A stretch of DNA of 64,000 bases from Glycomyces lechevalierae. Its GTDB lineage: Bacteria > Actinomycetota > Actinomycetes > Mycobacteriales > Micromonosporaceae. Both the position numbers and the translations under genes were made by a program. Positions 40,010-51,134 of this stretch are shown here, in pieces. The DNA lies in contig NZ_JAPZVQ010000010.1 in NCBI RefSeq assembly GCF_027622945.1, forward strand, positions 109,112 through 173,111, read 5' to 3'. How positions within the stretch are numbered: position 1 is the stretch's first letter; every line of letters begins with the position of its first letter. The notes under the pieces were generated by a model. The model made no database searches, was not told where the DNA came from, and saw only the letters and a list, made by a program, of their open reading frames with translations.

Positions 40010-41857
40010 TTGGTCGACCACAATCCAGCCGAGACCGGGATCATGATCGACGCCGCGACCACGGTCGACCGCGACGACGCCGTCTGGATCGAACCCCACG
40101 GCGACGGCTTCGACGTCTGGATCCACATCGCCCGCGTCGCCGACCACGTCGAGACGGGCGGCCGCGCCGACACCGAGGCCCACAGCCGCGTCCACACCCG
40201 CTACCGGCCCGAGCACACCAGGCACATGCTCCCCGCGCCCGTGGTCGCAGCCGCCTCCCTCGAACCCGGCCGCGAGAACGAGACCTTCGCCGTCCACCTG
40301 CGCCTCGACCACACCGGGCAGGTCCTCTCCGCCGACCTCGGCCCCGGCCGCCTCACCACCTCCTGGATCATGACCCACGGCGAGGCCGCCACCGCCGCGA
40401 ACGACCCCGCCCACCCGCTCCACGGCACCCTCGCGCTCGCCCTGCGCTTCGCCCAGACCATGCTCGCCGCGCGCCGCAACGCGGGAGCGCTCGCGTTCTA
40501 CGACCTCCTCTCCGGCTTCGCCACCAACGAGGAGGGCCAGCTCGTCCGCCTCGACAGCGCCGAACGCAACTCCGGGTACATCATCGTGCAGGAGTTCATG
40601 ATCGCCGCCAACGCGCAGATCGCGGCGTGGGCCGTGCGCGAGGACCTGCCGATCCTCTTCCGCAACCACCGCCTCGCCGCCGTCGCCGGCGACCCCGCCG
40701 AACTGCGCGCCGAACTCGACTCGATCGCCGCCGCCGGGGACGGCACCGCCTTCGAGATGCTCCGCACCCGCATGCGCATGGTCGCCCGCGCCGCCACCTA
40801 CGCTCCCACCGTGCACGGCCACCACGGCCTCCAACTGCCCGCGTACACGCACGCGACCAGCCCGATCCGCCGCTACCCCGACCTCATCGTCCAGCGCATC
40901 CTGCTCGCCGCCGCCCTCGGCCGCCCGAGCCCCTACCCGATCGAGGAACTGGACGCGATCGCCGCGCACGTCAACGAACGCGTCGAGGAGGAGCGCCGCG
41001 CCAAGGCCGAGTACTTCAAGCAGAAGGCCCACGAGCAGACCGCGAAGCACGCCGAGGCCGCCGACTTCACCGCCCTGCCCTACAAGCAGTTCGCCCGCGT
41101 CCTCCAGTTCGCCGTCGAACGCGGCGAGAACCCCGTCGGCCTGGCCGCCGACACCGCCCGCCGCCTCGACGCCCGCGAGCTCCAGCTCCGCGAGTTCGCC
41201 TCCGTCTACCTCTACGGCCGCGGCGAGTTCGAGCCGCTGCGCGAGCGGATGAACCGGATGCTCGCGGACGAGCCGCAGCAGGCCCAGTCGATCGTCAACG
41301 TCTACCTGCAGGACCGCCTCGGCGGCCCGGTCAGCAACGAGACGAACGTGCTCTGGACCGTGGAGGACGCCCCCGGCTTCGAAGGACCCCTGTTCTCCGC
41401 GCAGGTCTCCATCCGCTACAACGGCGAGCAGGTCGACTCTCCGAAGCGTCTGCAGCGCAACAAGAAGGAAGCCCGCAACCAGGCCGCCCTGGCGCTCGTG
41501 GCCGCGCTGGCGGGCCTGCCCGACCCGTCCGCGGACGCGGCCGCCAAGCCGCGCACGGAGGCCGCGAAGAAGCTCCTCGTGGACGCCGGGGTCAACCCGG
41601 CCGAAGCGGTCCAGATCTACGCCGCCCGCGGCGTCGTCAAACCCCTCACGTGGGATTTCTCGGTCGACGGCCCCTCGCACGAGCGGGTCTTCACCTGCCG
41701 AGCCGAGGGCTGGATGCCGGTCTCGGGCGAGCAGGTCGCCGCCGAAGGCAAGGGCCCGACCAAGCAGGTCGCGAAGACCAACGCGGCCCTTGAGCTGCGC
41801 GTCCAGATCGAGGTCGCGCTCGCGCTCGGCCAGACCGGGCGGCGCGCGGACGCCTGA
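40010..41857 (+). CDS. RNase II-family (RNB) exoribonuclease with two C-terminal dsRNA-binding-like domains
   Basis: This 615-residue protein has an RNB catalytic domain (about 10-330). The metal-binding acids are D14, D20, D22 and D23 (IDAATTVDRDDAVWIE); the family signature is HATSPIRRYPDLIVQRIL, and GYIIVQEFMIAAN precedes it. The usual N-terminal cold-shock and C-terminal S1 domains are absent. Instead, two segments resemble double-stranded RNA-binding domains: about 445-505 (GPLFSAQVSI then NKKEARNQAALALVAAL) and 520-605 (GPSHERVFTCRAE then GKGPTKQVAKTNAALEL, the best match). TTG start with AAGGAG five bases upstream; a GTG at 39965 would add 15 residues. It likely trims RNA 3' ends; the dsRNA-binding part suggests structured substrates (inference). 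Confidence 0.82.
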   Translation: MVDHNPAETGIMIDAATTVDRDDAVWIEPHGDGFDVWIHIARVADHVETGGRADTEAHSRVHTRYRPEHTRHMLPAPVVAAASLEPGRENETFAVHLRLDHTGQVLSADLGPGRLTTSWIMTHGEAATAANDPAHPLHGTLALALRFAQTMLAARRNAGALAFYDLLSGFATNEEGQLVRLDSAERNSGYIIVQEFMIAANAQIAAWAVREDLPILFRNHRLAAVAGDPAELRAELDSIAAAGDGTAFEMLRTRMRMVARAATYAPTVHGHHGLQLPAYTHATSPIRRYPDLIVQRILLAAALGRPSPYPIEELDAIAAHVNERVEEERRAKAEYFKQKAHEQTAKHAEAADFTALPYKQFARVLQFAVERGENPVGLAADTARRLDARELQLREFASVYLYGRGEFEPLRERMNRMLADEPQQAQSIVNVYLQDRLGGPVSNETNVLWTVEDAPGFEGPLFSAQVSIRYNGEQVDSPKRLQRNKKEARNQAALALVAALAGLPDPSADAAAKPRTEAAKKLLVDAGVNPAEAVQIYAARGVVKPLTWDFSVDGPSHERVFTCRAEGWMPVSGEQVAAEGKGPTKQVAKTNAALELRVQIEVALALGQTGRRADA

Positions 41858-41910
41858 CGGCCCGGGTCACGCCCGCCCGCGCAGCACGAAACTCGTTTCC
41901 GCCGCTAGGG

Positions 41911-41923
41911 CAGAATGGTGACG
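41911..41923 (+). promoter_or_regulatory. -10-like hexamer before leaderless tyrS
   Basis: CAGAAT (41911-41916) ends six bases before the tyrS GTG and no ribosome binding site is present. No T-box leader exists; the gap to the previous gene is only 65 bp. Confidence 0.45.
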
Positions 41924-43179
41924 TGCATATTCTCGACGATCTCGCTTGGCGCGGCCTCATCCAGGATTCGACCGGTACCGACGCTCTCCGCGAGCACATC
42001 GACGCGGGCCAGGTGACGTTCTATATCGGTTTCGACCCGACGGCCCCGAGCCTGCACGTCGGCCACCTCATGCAGCTCATCACCGCCCGCCGTCTGCAGC
42101 AGGCCGGGCTGCGGCCGCTGCTGCTCGTGGGCGGCGCGACGGGCCAGATCGGCGACCCCCGCGAGGTCGGCGAGCGCGTCATGAACCCGCCGGAGGTCGT
42201 GGCCGGCTGGGTCGAGAAGATCCGCGCGCAGGTGTCGCCGTTCGTCACCTACGACGGCGAGAACGGCGCGGTCCTGGTGAACAACCTCGACTGGACCAGC
42301 GAGATGGGCGTCGTGGAGTTCCTGCGGGACGTGGGCAAGCACTTCCCGGTCTCGAAGATGCTCGCGCGCGACGTGGTGAAGTCCCGCCTCGAATCCGGCA
42401 TCTCGTTCACGGAGTTCTCCTACCAGCTCCTGCAGTCCAACGACTTCTTCGAGCTCAACCGCCGCCACGGCTGCACCCTCCAGTTCGGAGGGTCGGACCA
42501 GTGGGGCAACATCACCGCCGGTGTCGACTTCATCCGCCGCCGCTCGGGCGAGCACGTGCACGCGTTCGTGAGCCCGCTCGTGACCAAGGCGGACGGCACG
42601 AAGTTCGGCAAGAGCGAGGGCGGCGCGGTCTGGCTCGACGGCGAGCTGACCAGCCCGTACGCGTTCTACCAGTTCTGGGTCAACTCCAGCGACGCCGACG
42701 TCGTGCGCTACCTCAAGTGCTTCTCGCTCAAGTCCCACGCAGAGCTCGAGGAGCTGGAGCGGGCGACCGCCGAGAAGCCGGCTGCGCGCCTCGCGCAGAA
42801 GGCGCTCGCGGAGGAGCTGACGACCCTGCTGCACGGCGCCGAGGAGACCGCGCACGTCGTGGCCGCCTCGCAGGCGCTGTTCGGTCGCGGCGAGCTTGCG
42901 GACCTGCCGGAGTCGACGCTGCGCGCGGCGCTCGTCGAGGCAGGCCTGGCGGAGTTCACGAAGCCCGACGTCACCGTGGCCGAGGCCATGAAGGAGTCCG
43001 GCGTGGTGGCGAGCCTGGGCGAGGCCCGCCGCGCTGCGAAGGAGGGCGGGGCCTACCTCAACAACGTCCGCGTGAGTGATCCTGCGGCCGTTATCGACCA
43101 GTCTGACCTGCTTCACGGGCGGTACGGAGTGATCCGGCGCGGCAAGAAGACCGTCGCCGGGTTCGAGGTCATCGGCTGA
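41923..43179 (+). CDS. tyrS: Tyrosyl-tRNA synthetase
   Basis: The 418-residue class I synthetase charges tRNA-Tyr. It has the HIGH-type motif PSLHVGHLMQL, the tyrosine site FYIGFDPTAP and YQLLQSNDFFELN, the QFGGSDQWGN motif and the KMSKS-type loop KFGKSEGG. The C-terminal S4 domain (EARRAAKEGGAYLNN, then a basic RRGKKTVAGFEVIG end) binds the tRNA variable arm. Length and motif order match bacterial TyrS. It starts with GTG, probably leaderless, and precedes the R/D/G-repeat gene by 49 bp. Confidence 0.97.
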   Translation: MHILDDLAWRGLIQDSTGTDALREHIDAGQVTFYIGFDPTAPSLHVGHLMQLITARRLQQAGLRPLLLVGGATGQIGDPREVGERVMNPPEVVAGWVEKIRAQVSPFVTYDGENGAVLVNNLDWTSEMGVVEFLRDVGKHFPVSKMLARDVVKSRLESGISFTEFSYQLLQSNDFFELNRRHGCTLQFGGSDQWGNITAGVDFIRRRSGEHVHAFVSPLVTKADGTKFGKSEGGAVWLDGELTSPYAFYQFWVNSSDADVVRYLKCFSLKSHAELEELERATAEKPAARLAQKALAEELTTLLHGAEETAHVVAASQALFGRGELADLPESTLRAALVEAGLAEFTKPDVTVAEAMKESGVVASLGEARRAAKEGGAYLNNVRVSDPAAVIDQSDLLHGRYGVIRRGKKTVAGFEVIG

Positions 43180-43228
43180 GGCATACACTTGGCTGGTTTT
43201 GTCGCGGTGAATAGAGGGGGAGAATCGA

Positions 43229-45595
43229 GTGGCTGAAGACGGCCGCGCCCGCAAGGGTGAAGATGACCGACGAGGCGGCTACGGCCGTCGCGAGGGCGGC
43301 GGCTCCGGCGACCGTTCTGGGCGTGGTGGGTACAACCGCGACGACCGTGGTGGCAGAGGCGGCTACGGCCGCAGTGAAGGCCGCGACGACCGTCCGCGGC
43401 GCTACGAGGACCGGGACGCCCGGCCGCGCCGCGACGGTGACGACCGCGGTCCGCGCCGCTTCGAAGGCAACCGCGACGACCGTCCGCGCCGTGACGGCGA
43501 CAACCGCGGTGGCGGCTTTAACCGCGACAGCCGCGGTGGCGGCTACAACCGTGACGACCGCGGCCCGCGCCGCGACGACGACCGCGGGCGCGGCGGGTAC
43601 AACCGCGACGACCGTGGACCCCGTCGTTTCGAGGGCAACCGCGACGACCGTCCGCGCCGTGACGGTGACAGCCGCGGTGGTGGCTTCAACCGCGACAACC
43701 GCGGTGGCGGCGGTTTCAACCGCGACAGCCGCAGTGGCGGCTACAACCGCGACGACCGTGGCGGGCGCGGCTTCAACCGCGACGACCGTCCGCGTCGCGA
43801 CGGCGACAACCGTGGCGGCGGTTTCAACCGCGACAACCGCGGTGGCGGCTACAACCGTGACGACCGCGGCCCGCGCCGCGACGACGACCGCGGCCGCGGC
43901 GGTTTCACCCGCGAAGGCCAGGGCCCGCGTCGTTATGACGACCGGCCGCGCCGCGACGGCGACGACCGTCCGCGCCGTTTCGAGAACCGCGAGGGCCAGG
44001 GCCCGCGCCGATTCGAAGGCGACCGCGACAACCGCGGCGGCTACAACCGCGACGACCGTGGACCTCGCCGTTTCGAGGGCAACCGCGACGACCGGGGCGG
44101 GCGCGGCGGGTACAACCGCGACGACCGCGGCCCCCGTCGCTTCGAAGGCAACCGCGACGACCGTCCGCGCCGCGACGGCGACAACCGCAGCGGCGGCTTC
44201 AACCGCGACGACCGCGGTCCCCGTCGCTTCGAGGGCAACCGTGACGATCGGCCGCGCCGCGATGACGACCGTCCGCGCCGTTTCGAAGGCAATCGCGACG
44301 ACCGTCCCCGCCGTGACGACGACCGTCCGCGCAAGTTCGAGAGCGACCGCGACGACCGCCCGCGCCGCGATGACGACCGTCCGCGCAAGTTCGAGGGCCG
44401 CGACGACCGCGGTCCCCGTCGTGACGACCGGGGCGGCCAGCGCCGCTTCGACCGTGACGACCGCCCGCGCCGCGACGACCGGGGCGACGACCGCCTCGGT
44501 CGCGACGGCAGGGAGCGCCGCGGCAAGGACAACCTGCGTCCGCTCGAGGAGCGCGAGGCCGGCCACGAGGGCCCGATCCGCCTCGGCGAGTCCGACGAGG
44601 CCCCCGACCTGCCCGAAGGCGTCGAGTACGGCTTCGACCAGCTCGACAAGGAGACCAAGGCCGGGCTGCGCAGCTTGAACAAGCAGCTCGCCGAGGCCGT
44701 CGGCAACCGGCTCATCGCCGCCGCGGCGCTCCTCGCCGAGGACGACGTCGAAGGCGCGCTCGAGCAGGCCCGCTACGCCCGCCGCAAGGCGTCCCGCGTG
44801 GCCGTGGTCCGCGAGGTCACCGGTGTGGCCGCCTACGGCGCCGAGGAATGGCAGCTGGCCGTCAACGAGCTGCGCGCCGCGCAGCGCCTGGGCGGCACGC
44901 ACGACCACGTGGCGCTCATCGCCGACTGCGAACGGGCCCTTGGGCACCCGGAGCGCGCGATCGACCTCTACCGCGAGTTCGGCAGCGACGAGAGCGTCGA
45001 CCCCGAGGTGCGGGTCGAGCTGCTCATCGTCGCCTCCGGCGCCCGCCGCGACATGGGCATGGGCGAGGCCGCGACCGCGATGCTGAAGGTCGGGGCGTTG
45101 AACTCGCCGAAGACCGAGCCGTGGGTCGCCCGCCTCCGCTTCGCGTACGCCGAGGGCCTGCTGGCCGACGGCCGCGAGGACGAAGCGCGCGAATGGCTCT
45201 CGAAGGCCGTCGCCGCCGACGAGACCGGCGAGACCGGCGCCGCCGAGCGGCTGCTCGAGCTCGAGGGCATCGTCGTCGAGGAGTACGACGAGGACGACGA
45301 GTACGAAGGCGAAGACGACGATCTCGAGGACGACGAAGACGACCTCGATGACGACGACGAGGACTTCGACGACGAAGACGACGATGAGGACTCCGGCGAC
45401 GACGACCTCGACGACGACGAGGACGACGACTACGAGGATGAAGATGACGAGGACGAGGACGACGACGACTTCGACGATGACGAAGAAGACGACGACCTCG
45501 ACGACGAGGACGACGACGAGGTAGAGGCGGAAGAGCGCACCGAGGCGCCGCGCGAAGCGCGCGCCGAGGACAAGCCGAACCCCGAGTCCAAGTAA
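43229..45595 (+). CDS. Tripartite protein: R/D/G low-complexity repeats, TPR-like core, polyacidic tail
   Basis: The first 434 of 788 residues are repeats of Arg, Asp and Gly with Asn/Phe/Tyr spacers: units such as GGYNRDDRGPRRFEGN and RDDRPRRDGDNRGGGFNRD recur about twenty times. RGG/RG motifs and aromatic stickers of this type bind RNA and favour phase separation in other proteins. Residues about 445-680 form a TPR-like helical core (AALLAEDDVEGALEQARYAR, then ECERALGHPERAIDLYREF-like pairs). From 682 a tail of about 90 residues is almost all Asp/Glu. The GTG start has GGGGGAG six bases upstream. Homologous TPR proteins follow tyrS in other actinobacteria, usually with shorter repeats. Function is unknown. 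Confidence 0.85.
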   Translation: MAEDGRARKGEDDRRGGYGRREGGGSGDRSGRGGYNRDDRGGRGGYGRSEGRDDRPRRYEDRDARPRRDGDDRGPRRFEGNRDDRPRRDGDNRGGGFNRDSRGGGYNRDDRGPRRDDDRGRGGYNRDDRGPRRFEGNRDDRPRRDGDSRGGGFNRDNRGGGGFNRDSRSGGYNRDDRGGRGFNRDDRPRRDGDNRGGGFNRDNRGGGYNRDDRGPRRDDDRGRGGFTREGQGPRRYDDRPRRDGDDRPRRFENREGQGPRRFEGDRDNRGGYNRDDRGPRRFEGNRDDRGGRGGYNRDDRGPRRFEGNRDDRPRRDGDNRSGGFNRDDRGPRRFEGNRDDRPRRDDDRPRRFEGNRDDRPRRDDDRPRKFESDRDDRPRRDDDRPRKFEGRDDRGPRRDDRGGQRRFDRDDRPRRDDRGDDRLGRDGRERRGKDNLRPLEEREAGHEGPIRLGESDEAPDLPEGVEYGFDQLDKETKAGLRSLNKQLAEAVGNRLIAAAALLAEDDVEGALEQARYARRKASRVAVVREVTGVAAYGAEEWQLAVNELRAAQRLGGTHDHVALIADCERALGHPERAIDLYREFGSDESVDPEVRVELLIVASGARRDMGMGEAATAMLKVGALNSPKTEPWVARLRFAYAEGLLADGREDEAREWLSKAVAADETGETGAAERLLELEGIVVEEYDEDDEYEGEDDDLEDDEDDLDDDDEDFDDEDDDEDSGDDDLDDDEDDDYEDEDDEDEDDDDFDDDEEDDDLDDEDDDEVEAEERTEAPREARAEDKPNPESK

Positions 45596-45601
45596 GCAAC
45601 A

Positions 45602-45661
45602 GCGAACGGCCCCGCAAGGGGCCGTTCGCGAAACGCCTCCGCACAAGTTCGCGGAGGCGTT
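45602..45661 (+). terminator. Two consecutive terminator hairpins
   Basis: Hairpin one: 12-bp perfect stem (45602-45613 with 45618-45629) and a GCAA tetraloop. Hairpin two: 11-bp stem (45632-45642 with 45651-45661) and an 8-base loop followed by CTCG. They start 7 bp after the repeat-protein stop and separate it from the HAD gene. Confidence 0.85.
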
Positions 45662-45688
45662 CTCGCACCCCGACCCTGAGGAGTCCGG

Positions 45689-46723
45689 ATGACCCGACTG
45701 AAAGGCGCGCCTGAGGCTCTCGCCGGCGCCTACGACCTCGCCCTGCTCGACCTCGACGGCGTCGTCTACCTGCTCAGCCAGCCGATCCCGGAAGCGGCCG
45801 CGACCATCGCGGCCCTGCCGGGGCTCGGCTGCGCGCCGGTGTTCGTCACCAACAACGCCTCCCGCAGCCCTGAGACCGTCGCCGACGCCTTGCGGGGCAT
45901 GGACATCCCGGCCGACCCGGCCGAGGTCCTCACCTCCGCGCAGGTGGTCGCGGCGGCGCTGCGCGAGCGGCTGCCCGCCGGGGCGCCGGTGCTGATCTGC
46001 GGCTCGGACGCGCTGCGGGACACGGTGACGGCCGCCGGGCTGACACTCACGACCGATCCGGCTGCGGCGCAGGGCATCGGGTACGGCATGACCCCGTCGG
46101 TCACCTGGCGGGACCTGGCGGACCTGACGATCGCGGCCCGCAACGGCGCGATGTGGGTGGCCACGAACCTCGATGCCACCCTGCCCACCCCGGACGGTCC
46201 GCTGCCCGGCACGGGTGCGCTGGCCGAGGCCGTGAAGATCGCGCTGGGCCGCGGGCCCGACGTCGTCGCCGGCAAGCCCGGCGAGGCGATCTACCGGGAA
46301 GCGCTGGCGCGCAAGCCCGGAGGGCACGGGATCATGGTGGGGGACCGGCCGGACTCGGACATCGAGGGCGCCAACCGGGCGGGCCTGGACTCGCTGCTGG
46401 TGTTCACCGGTGTCGTCACGCCGCGCCAGGCGCTGACCCTGCCGCCGGAGCAGCGGCCGACGTATCTCGGCTGGAGCCTCGCGGCGCTGACCGAGCCGCA
46501 CCCGGAGCCGGACTGGAACGACGCGGTGGACCGCATCGAGTGCGGCGGCTGGACGGCCGTGTTGGAAGGCAAGGAGATCCGTCTGAGCGGCCAGGGCGCT
46601 GAGCTGGACGCTTGGCGGGCTCTCTGTGAGTTGAGCTGGGCCGCAGCCGATATGACCGGCTACGACCCGACCGTGCCGCCGATCCCGGTGGGCGAGGCCG
46701 CGGAGAAGCTCCTCTCGGCCTGA
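45689..46723 (+). CDS. HAD-IIA family hydrolase (NagD/4-nitrophenylphosphatase-like)
   Basis: This 344-residue phosphatase has HAD motif I LLDLDGVVYLLSQP (nucleophile Asp and acid/base Asp), motif II FVTNNASRSPETVAD, motif III lysine in VVAGKPGEAIY and motif IV MVGDRPDSDIEGANRAG with a C2-type cap between II and III. Relatives include NagD, phosphoglycolate and pyridoxal phosphate phosphatases; the substrate here is unknown. In other actinobacteria the gene lies between tyrS and tlyA, as here. GAGGAG lies six bases before the ATG. A strong terminator follows. Confidence 0.93.
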   Translation: MTRLKGAPEALAGAYDLALLDLDGVVYLLSQPIPEAAATIAALPGLGCAPVFVTNNASRSPETVADALRGMDIPADPAEVLTSAQVVAAALRERLPAGAPVLICGSDALRDTVTAAGLTLTTDPAAAQGIGYGMTPSVTWRDLADLTIAARNGAMWVATNLDATLPTPDGPLPGTGALAEAVKIALGRGPDVVAGKPGEAIYREALARKPGGHGIMVGDRPDSDIEGANRAGLDSLLVFTGVVTPRQALTLPPEQRPTYLGWSLAALTEPHPEPDWNDAVDRIECGGWTAVLEGKEIRLSGQGAELDAWRALCELSWAAADMTGYDPTVPPIPVGEAAEKLLSA

Positions 46724-46738
46724 CCGTTGGACAAGCGA

Positions 46739-46776
46739 GAAGCCCGGACTGCCGCAGTCCGGGCTTCGTTTTCTTT
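46739..46776 (+). terminator. Intrinsic terminator after the HAD gene
   Basis: A perfect 12-bp stem (46739-46750 with 46756-46767), a five-base loop and GTTTTCTTT (46768-46776) make a classic rho-independent terminator. Confidence 0.92.
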
Positions 46777-46809
46777 GCGGCGCTGTGCCTTCGGCGCGAG
46801 GCCTCGGTC

Positions 46810-47157
46810 CTAGTCGACCTTGAGGGCCTTGCGCAGCTTGGCGAGGTCCTTGACGGAGGCCTTGATCTTGATCTTGCCGGTCAGGAGGGCCTTGGCGGGC
46901 TTGAGCTCCTTCTTCGACAGGGCGATCAGGTCGTCGGAGCTGATCAGGATGCGGACCTCGGCGTCGGCGGCGTCGCCGTCGAGCAGGTCGGTCAGCTTGT
47001 TGCCGGACAGCTTGGCGCTGAACGCCTGACCCAGGTCGGTGAGCTCAACGGCCAGCGTGCGCTCGAAGCCTTCTTCGAGCTCGAGCTCGTCGGACTTCCT
47101 GGCGACCTTGCCCGCCATCTTCTCCAGCACATTGCGGCATTCGTCAACAGTGGCCAT
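46810..47157 (-). CDS. SCP2 sterol-binding domain protein (first copy)
   Basis: This 115-residue protein is a stand-alone SCP2-like domain. Typical features are the helical start MATVDECRNVLEKMAG, the beta region with LAVELTDLGQAFSAKLSG and AEVRILISSDDLIALSKKEL, and the closing GKIKIKASVKDLAKLRKAL. Such domains bind lipids in a hydrophobic tunnel. A second, related gene (47359-47697, about half identical by eye) lies upstream on the same strand, so the pair arose by duplication. A Tat-exported cholesterol-oxidase-like enzyme lies 2 kb away, but a sterol link is speculation. GGAGG precedes the start. Confidence 0.88.
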   Translation of the reverse strand: MATVDECRNVLEKMAGKVARKSDELELEEGFERTLAVELTDLGQAFSAKLSGNKLTDLLDGDAADAEVRILISSDDLIALSKKELKPAKALLTGKIKIKASVKDLAKLRKALKVD

Positions 47158-47358
47158 ACGGTCCTCCCGGATTTGTTCTTGAGCTCGAAGCGCTCGACTG
47201 CCGAGAGATTACAACGTGCCCCGAATGCCGTTGCGTCCGACCGGGACGCATTTGACCCCGTGAACCAGGAGGGCGCGGGACGGACCTCACGGCCCGCGCC
47301 CGCGCACCCTACGTCACACACGATGTGCAAGCGGCCCAATGTGAACCGAACGCAAGCG

Positions 47359-47697
47359 CTAGAGCACGCCGCGGAGCTTCATGAGGTCCATCATGTTCGC
47401 CTTGATCTTGACCTGGCCGCCGGTGAAGGCCTTCATGAAGTCGAGCTCCCCGGCGACGAGCTTGAGCAGGTCGTCAGAGGCGACGATCATGCGGATCTCC
47501 GCGTCGGGGTTGTCGCCGTCGGTGATGCCGGTCAGCTTGCCCTGGTCGAACTTCCCGTTGAACGACACCGAGAGGTCGGTGATGTCGGCGGCGAGCGAGC
47601 GCTGGAAGCCCTGGAGCTTGCGCACGGACTTCGGGTTCGAGGCGAGGTTCTCCGCGAACTGCTCGAGCGCGGTCCGGCATTCGTCGATGGTGGCCAT
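47359..47697 (-). CDS. SCP2 sterol-binding domain protein (second copy)
   Basis: The 112-residue paralogue of the downstream SCP2 gene shares MATIDECRTALEQFAENLAS, the core DLSVSFNGKF and AEIRMIVASDDLLKLVAGEL, and the ending GGQVKIKANMMDLMKLR. The tunnel-lining hydrophobics differ between the two copies, so they may bind different ligands. GGAGG lies six bases before the ATG. The two genes are separated by about 200 bp, which is long enough for a separate promoter for the other copy. Confidence 0.88.
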   Translation of the reverse strand: MATIDECRTALEQFAENLASNPKSVRKLQGFQRSLAADITDLSVSFNGKFDQGKLTGITDGDNPDAEIRMIVASDDLLKLVAGELDFMKAFTGGQVKIKANMMDLMKLRGVL

Positions 47698-47899
47698 GGG
47701 CCCTCCTGTTTCGATCGGCGCGGGCGCGTCGGTGCGCCCCGTGAGAATGTTACCGGCCAGTACGGCCTCGCGGGCGAGGCCTGTCGCCGGTAGCTTGGCA
47801 GTACCGTTGACGCCAGAGCCAGACTACGGCTCGCGAGCCTCACCGAGGCGGGGACGCCAACCCGCGGACTCGGCAGACCCTGAAGGGAGTGGGACCACC

Positions 47900-48301
47900 A
47901 TGACTGACTCCGCCCGCGCCTACTTCGACACTGTGTTCGGCATGGCCGGCGAGCCCGCCCGCCGCGCCCGCGAGTTCGCCGGCAAGGTCCGCGAGGACCT
48001 CCGCTCGGGCTCCGAGCAGGTGCGCGAGCACGGCACCCGCACCGCCTCCGACCTCCGCCGCCTCGTCCGCGCCGAACTCGACGCCGGCCTCATCCGCATC
48101 GGCGTCGCCACCCAGGCCGACCTCGACGACCTCAACCTGCGCCTCGAGCACAGCGAAGAGCAGATCCGCGACCTCCGCATCCGCCTCGCCGAAGCCGAGG
48201 CCCGCGCGAACGCCGCCGCGACCGCCGCCGCCAAGCCCTCGACCCCGTCCGACCCCGCCGCGACCATGGAGCCGATCGACGACGAGGAAGACGACGCATG
48301 A
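47900..48301 (+). CDS. Small coiled-coil protein (phasin-like), conserved actinobacterial
   Basis: This 133-residue protein is almost wholly helical: EPARRAREFAGKVREDLRSG, then RRLVRAELDAGLIRIGVATQ and a heptad-like ADLDDLNLRLEHSEEQIRDL, with an Ala-rich and acidic disordered end (EPIDDEEDDA). The pattern resembles phasin/PhaF-type coiled coils, but no granule gene is near. The start follows AAGGGAG. It overlaps the next gene by four bases (ATGA). The pair sits upstream of tlyA in other actinobacteria too, so a link with ribosome or membrane function is possible but unproven. Confidence 0.75.
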   Translation: MTDSARAYFDTVFGMAGEPARRAREFAGKVREDLRSGSEQVREHGTRTASDLRRLVRAELDAGLIRIGVATQADLDDLNLRLEHSEEQIRDLRIRLAEAEARANAAATAAAKPSTPSDPAATMEPIDDEEDDA

Positions 48302-48504
48302 CCGACACGCCCAACCCGGGGGCCCTGGCCGACCGCCTGAAGCCATCGGCCGACGCCGACGCCGACGACGTCGAGTTCGAGGTCGAGGAGGCCCTGGGCC
48401 GCCTCGAAGCCCTGCCCGACCTGCCCGTCACCGAGCACGTCCAGGTCTTCGAAGGCGTCCAGCAGCGCCTCTCGGAGATCCTCAGCAACGTCGACGACGC
48501 CTAG
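48298..48504 (+). CDS. Small acidic protein (68 aa) coupled to the phasin-like gene
   Basis: This 68-residue acidic protein (ADADADDVEFEVEEALGRLE, then VTEHVQVFEGVQQRLSEILS) is a conserved short actinobacterial protein of unknown function usually found between the phasin-like gene and tlyA. Its ATG overlaps the upstream stop by four bases. The C-terminal half is likely one amphipathic helix. It ends 25 bp before tlyA, so all three genes are probably one operon. Confidence 0.78.
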   Translation: MTDTPNPGALADRLKPSADADADDVEFEVEEALGRLEALPDLPVTEHVQVFEGVQQRLSEILSNVDDA

Positions 48505-48529
48505 ACCTAGAGAGCACCTGACCCGCGCC

Positions 48530-51048
<2,519 letters not shown>

Positions 51049-51134
51049 TTATCCTCGGTATGCTCTCCAGTACTGCCGGTGAACCCGCCTGGAGTACAGT
51101 TCGAGGCCCTGTAACCGTCTGAGTAGGAGCTCGA

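Noticed and set aside
43229..44540. Regular repeats in the R/D/G region considered as a possible CRISPR or minisatellite
   Set aside because: Repeats keep a single open frame and encode a periodic protein; there are no unique spacers of constant length.
43169..46501. Minus-strand open frame of about 1,110 codons opposite the R/D/G repeat gene
   Set aside because: The repeat codons leave the opposite strand open; the translation is a meaningless Val/Ala repeat and has no start signal.
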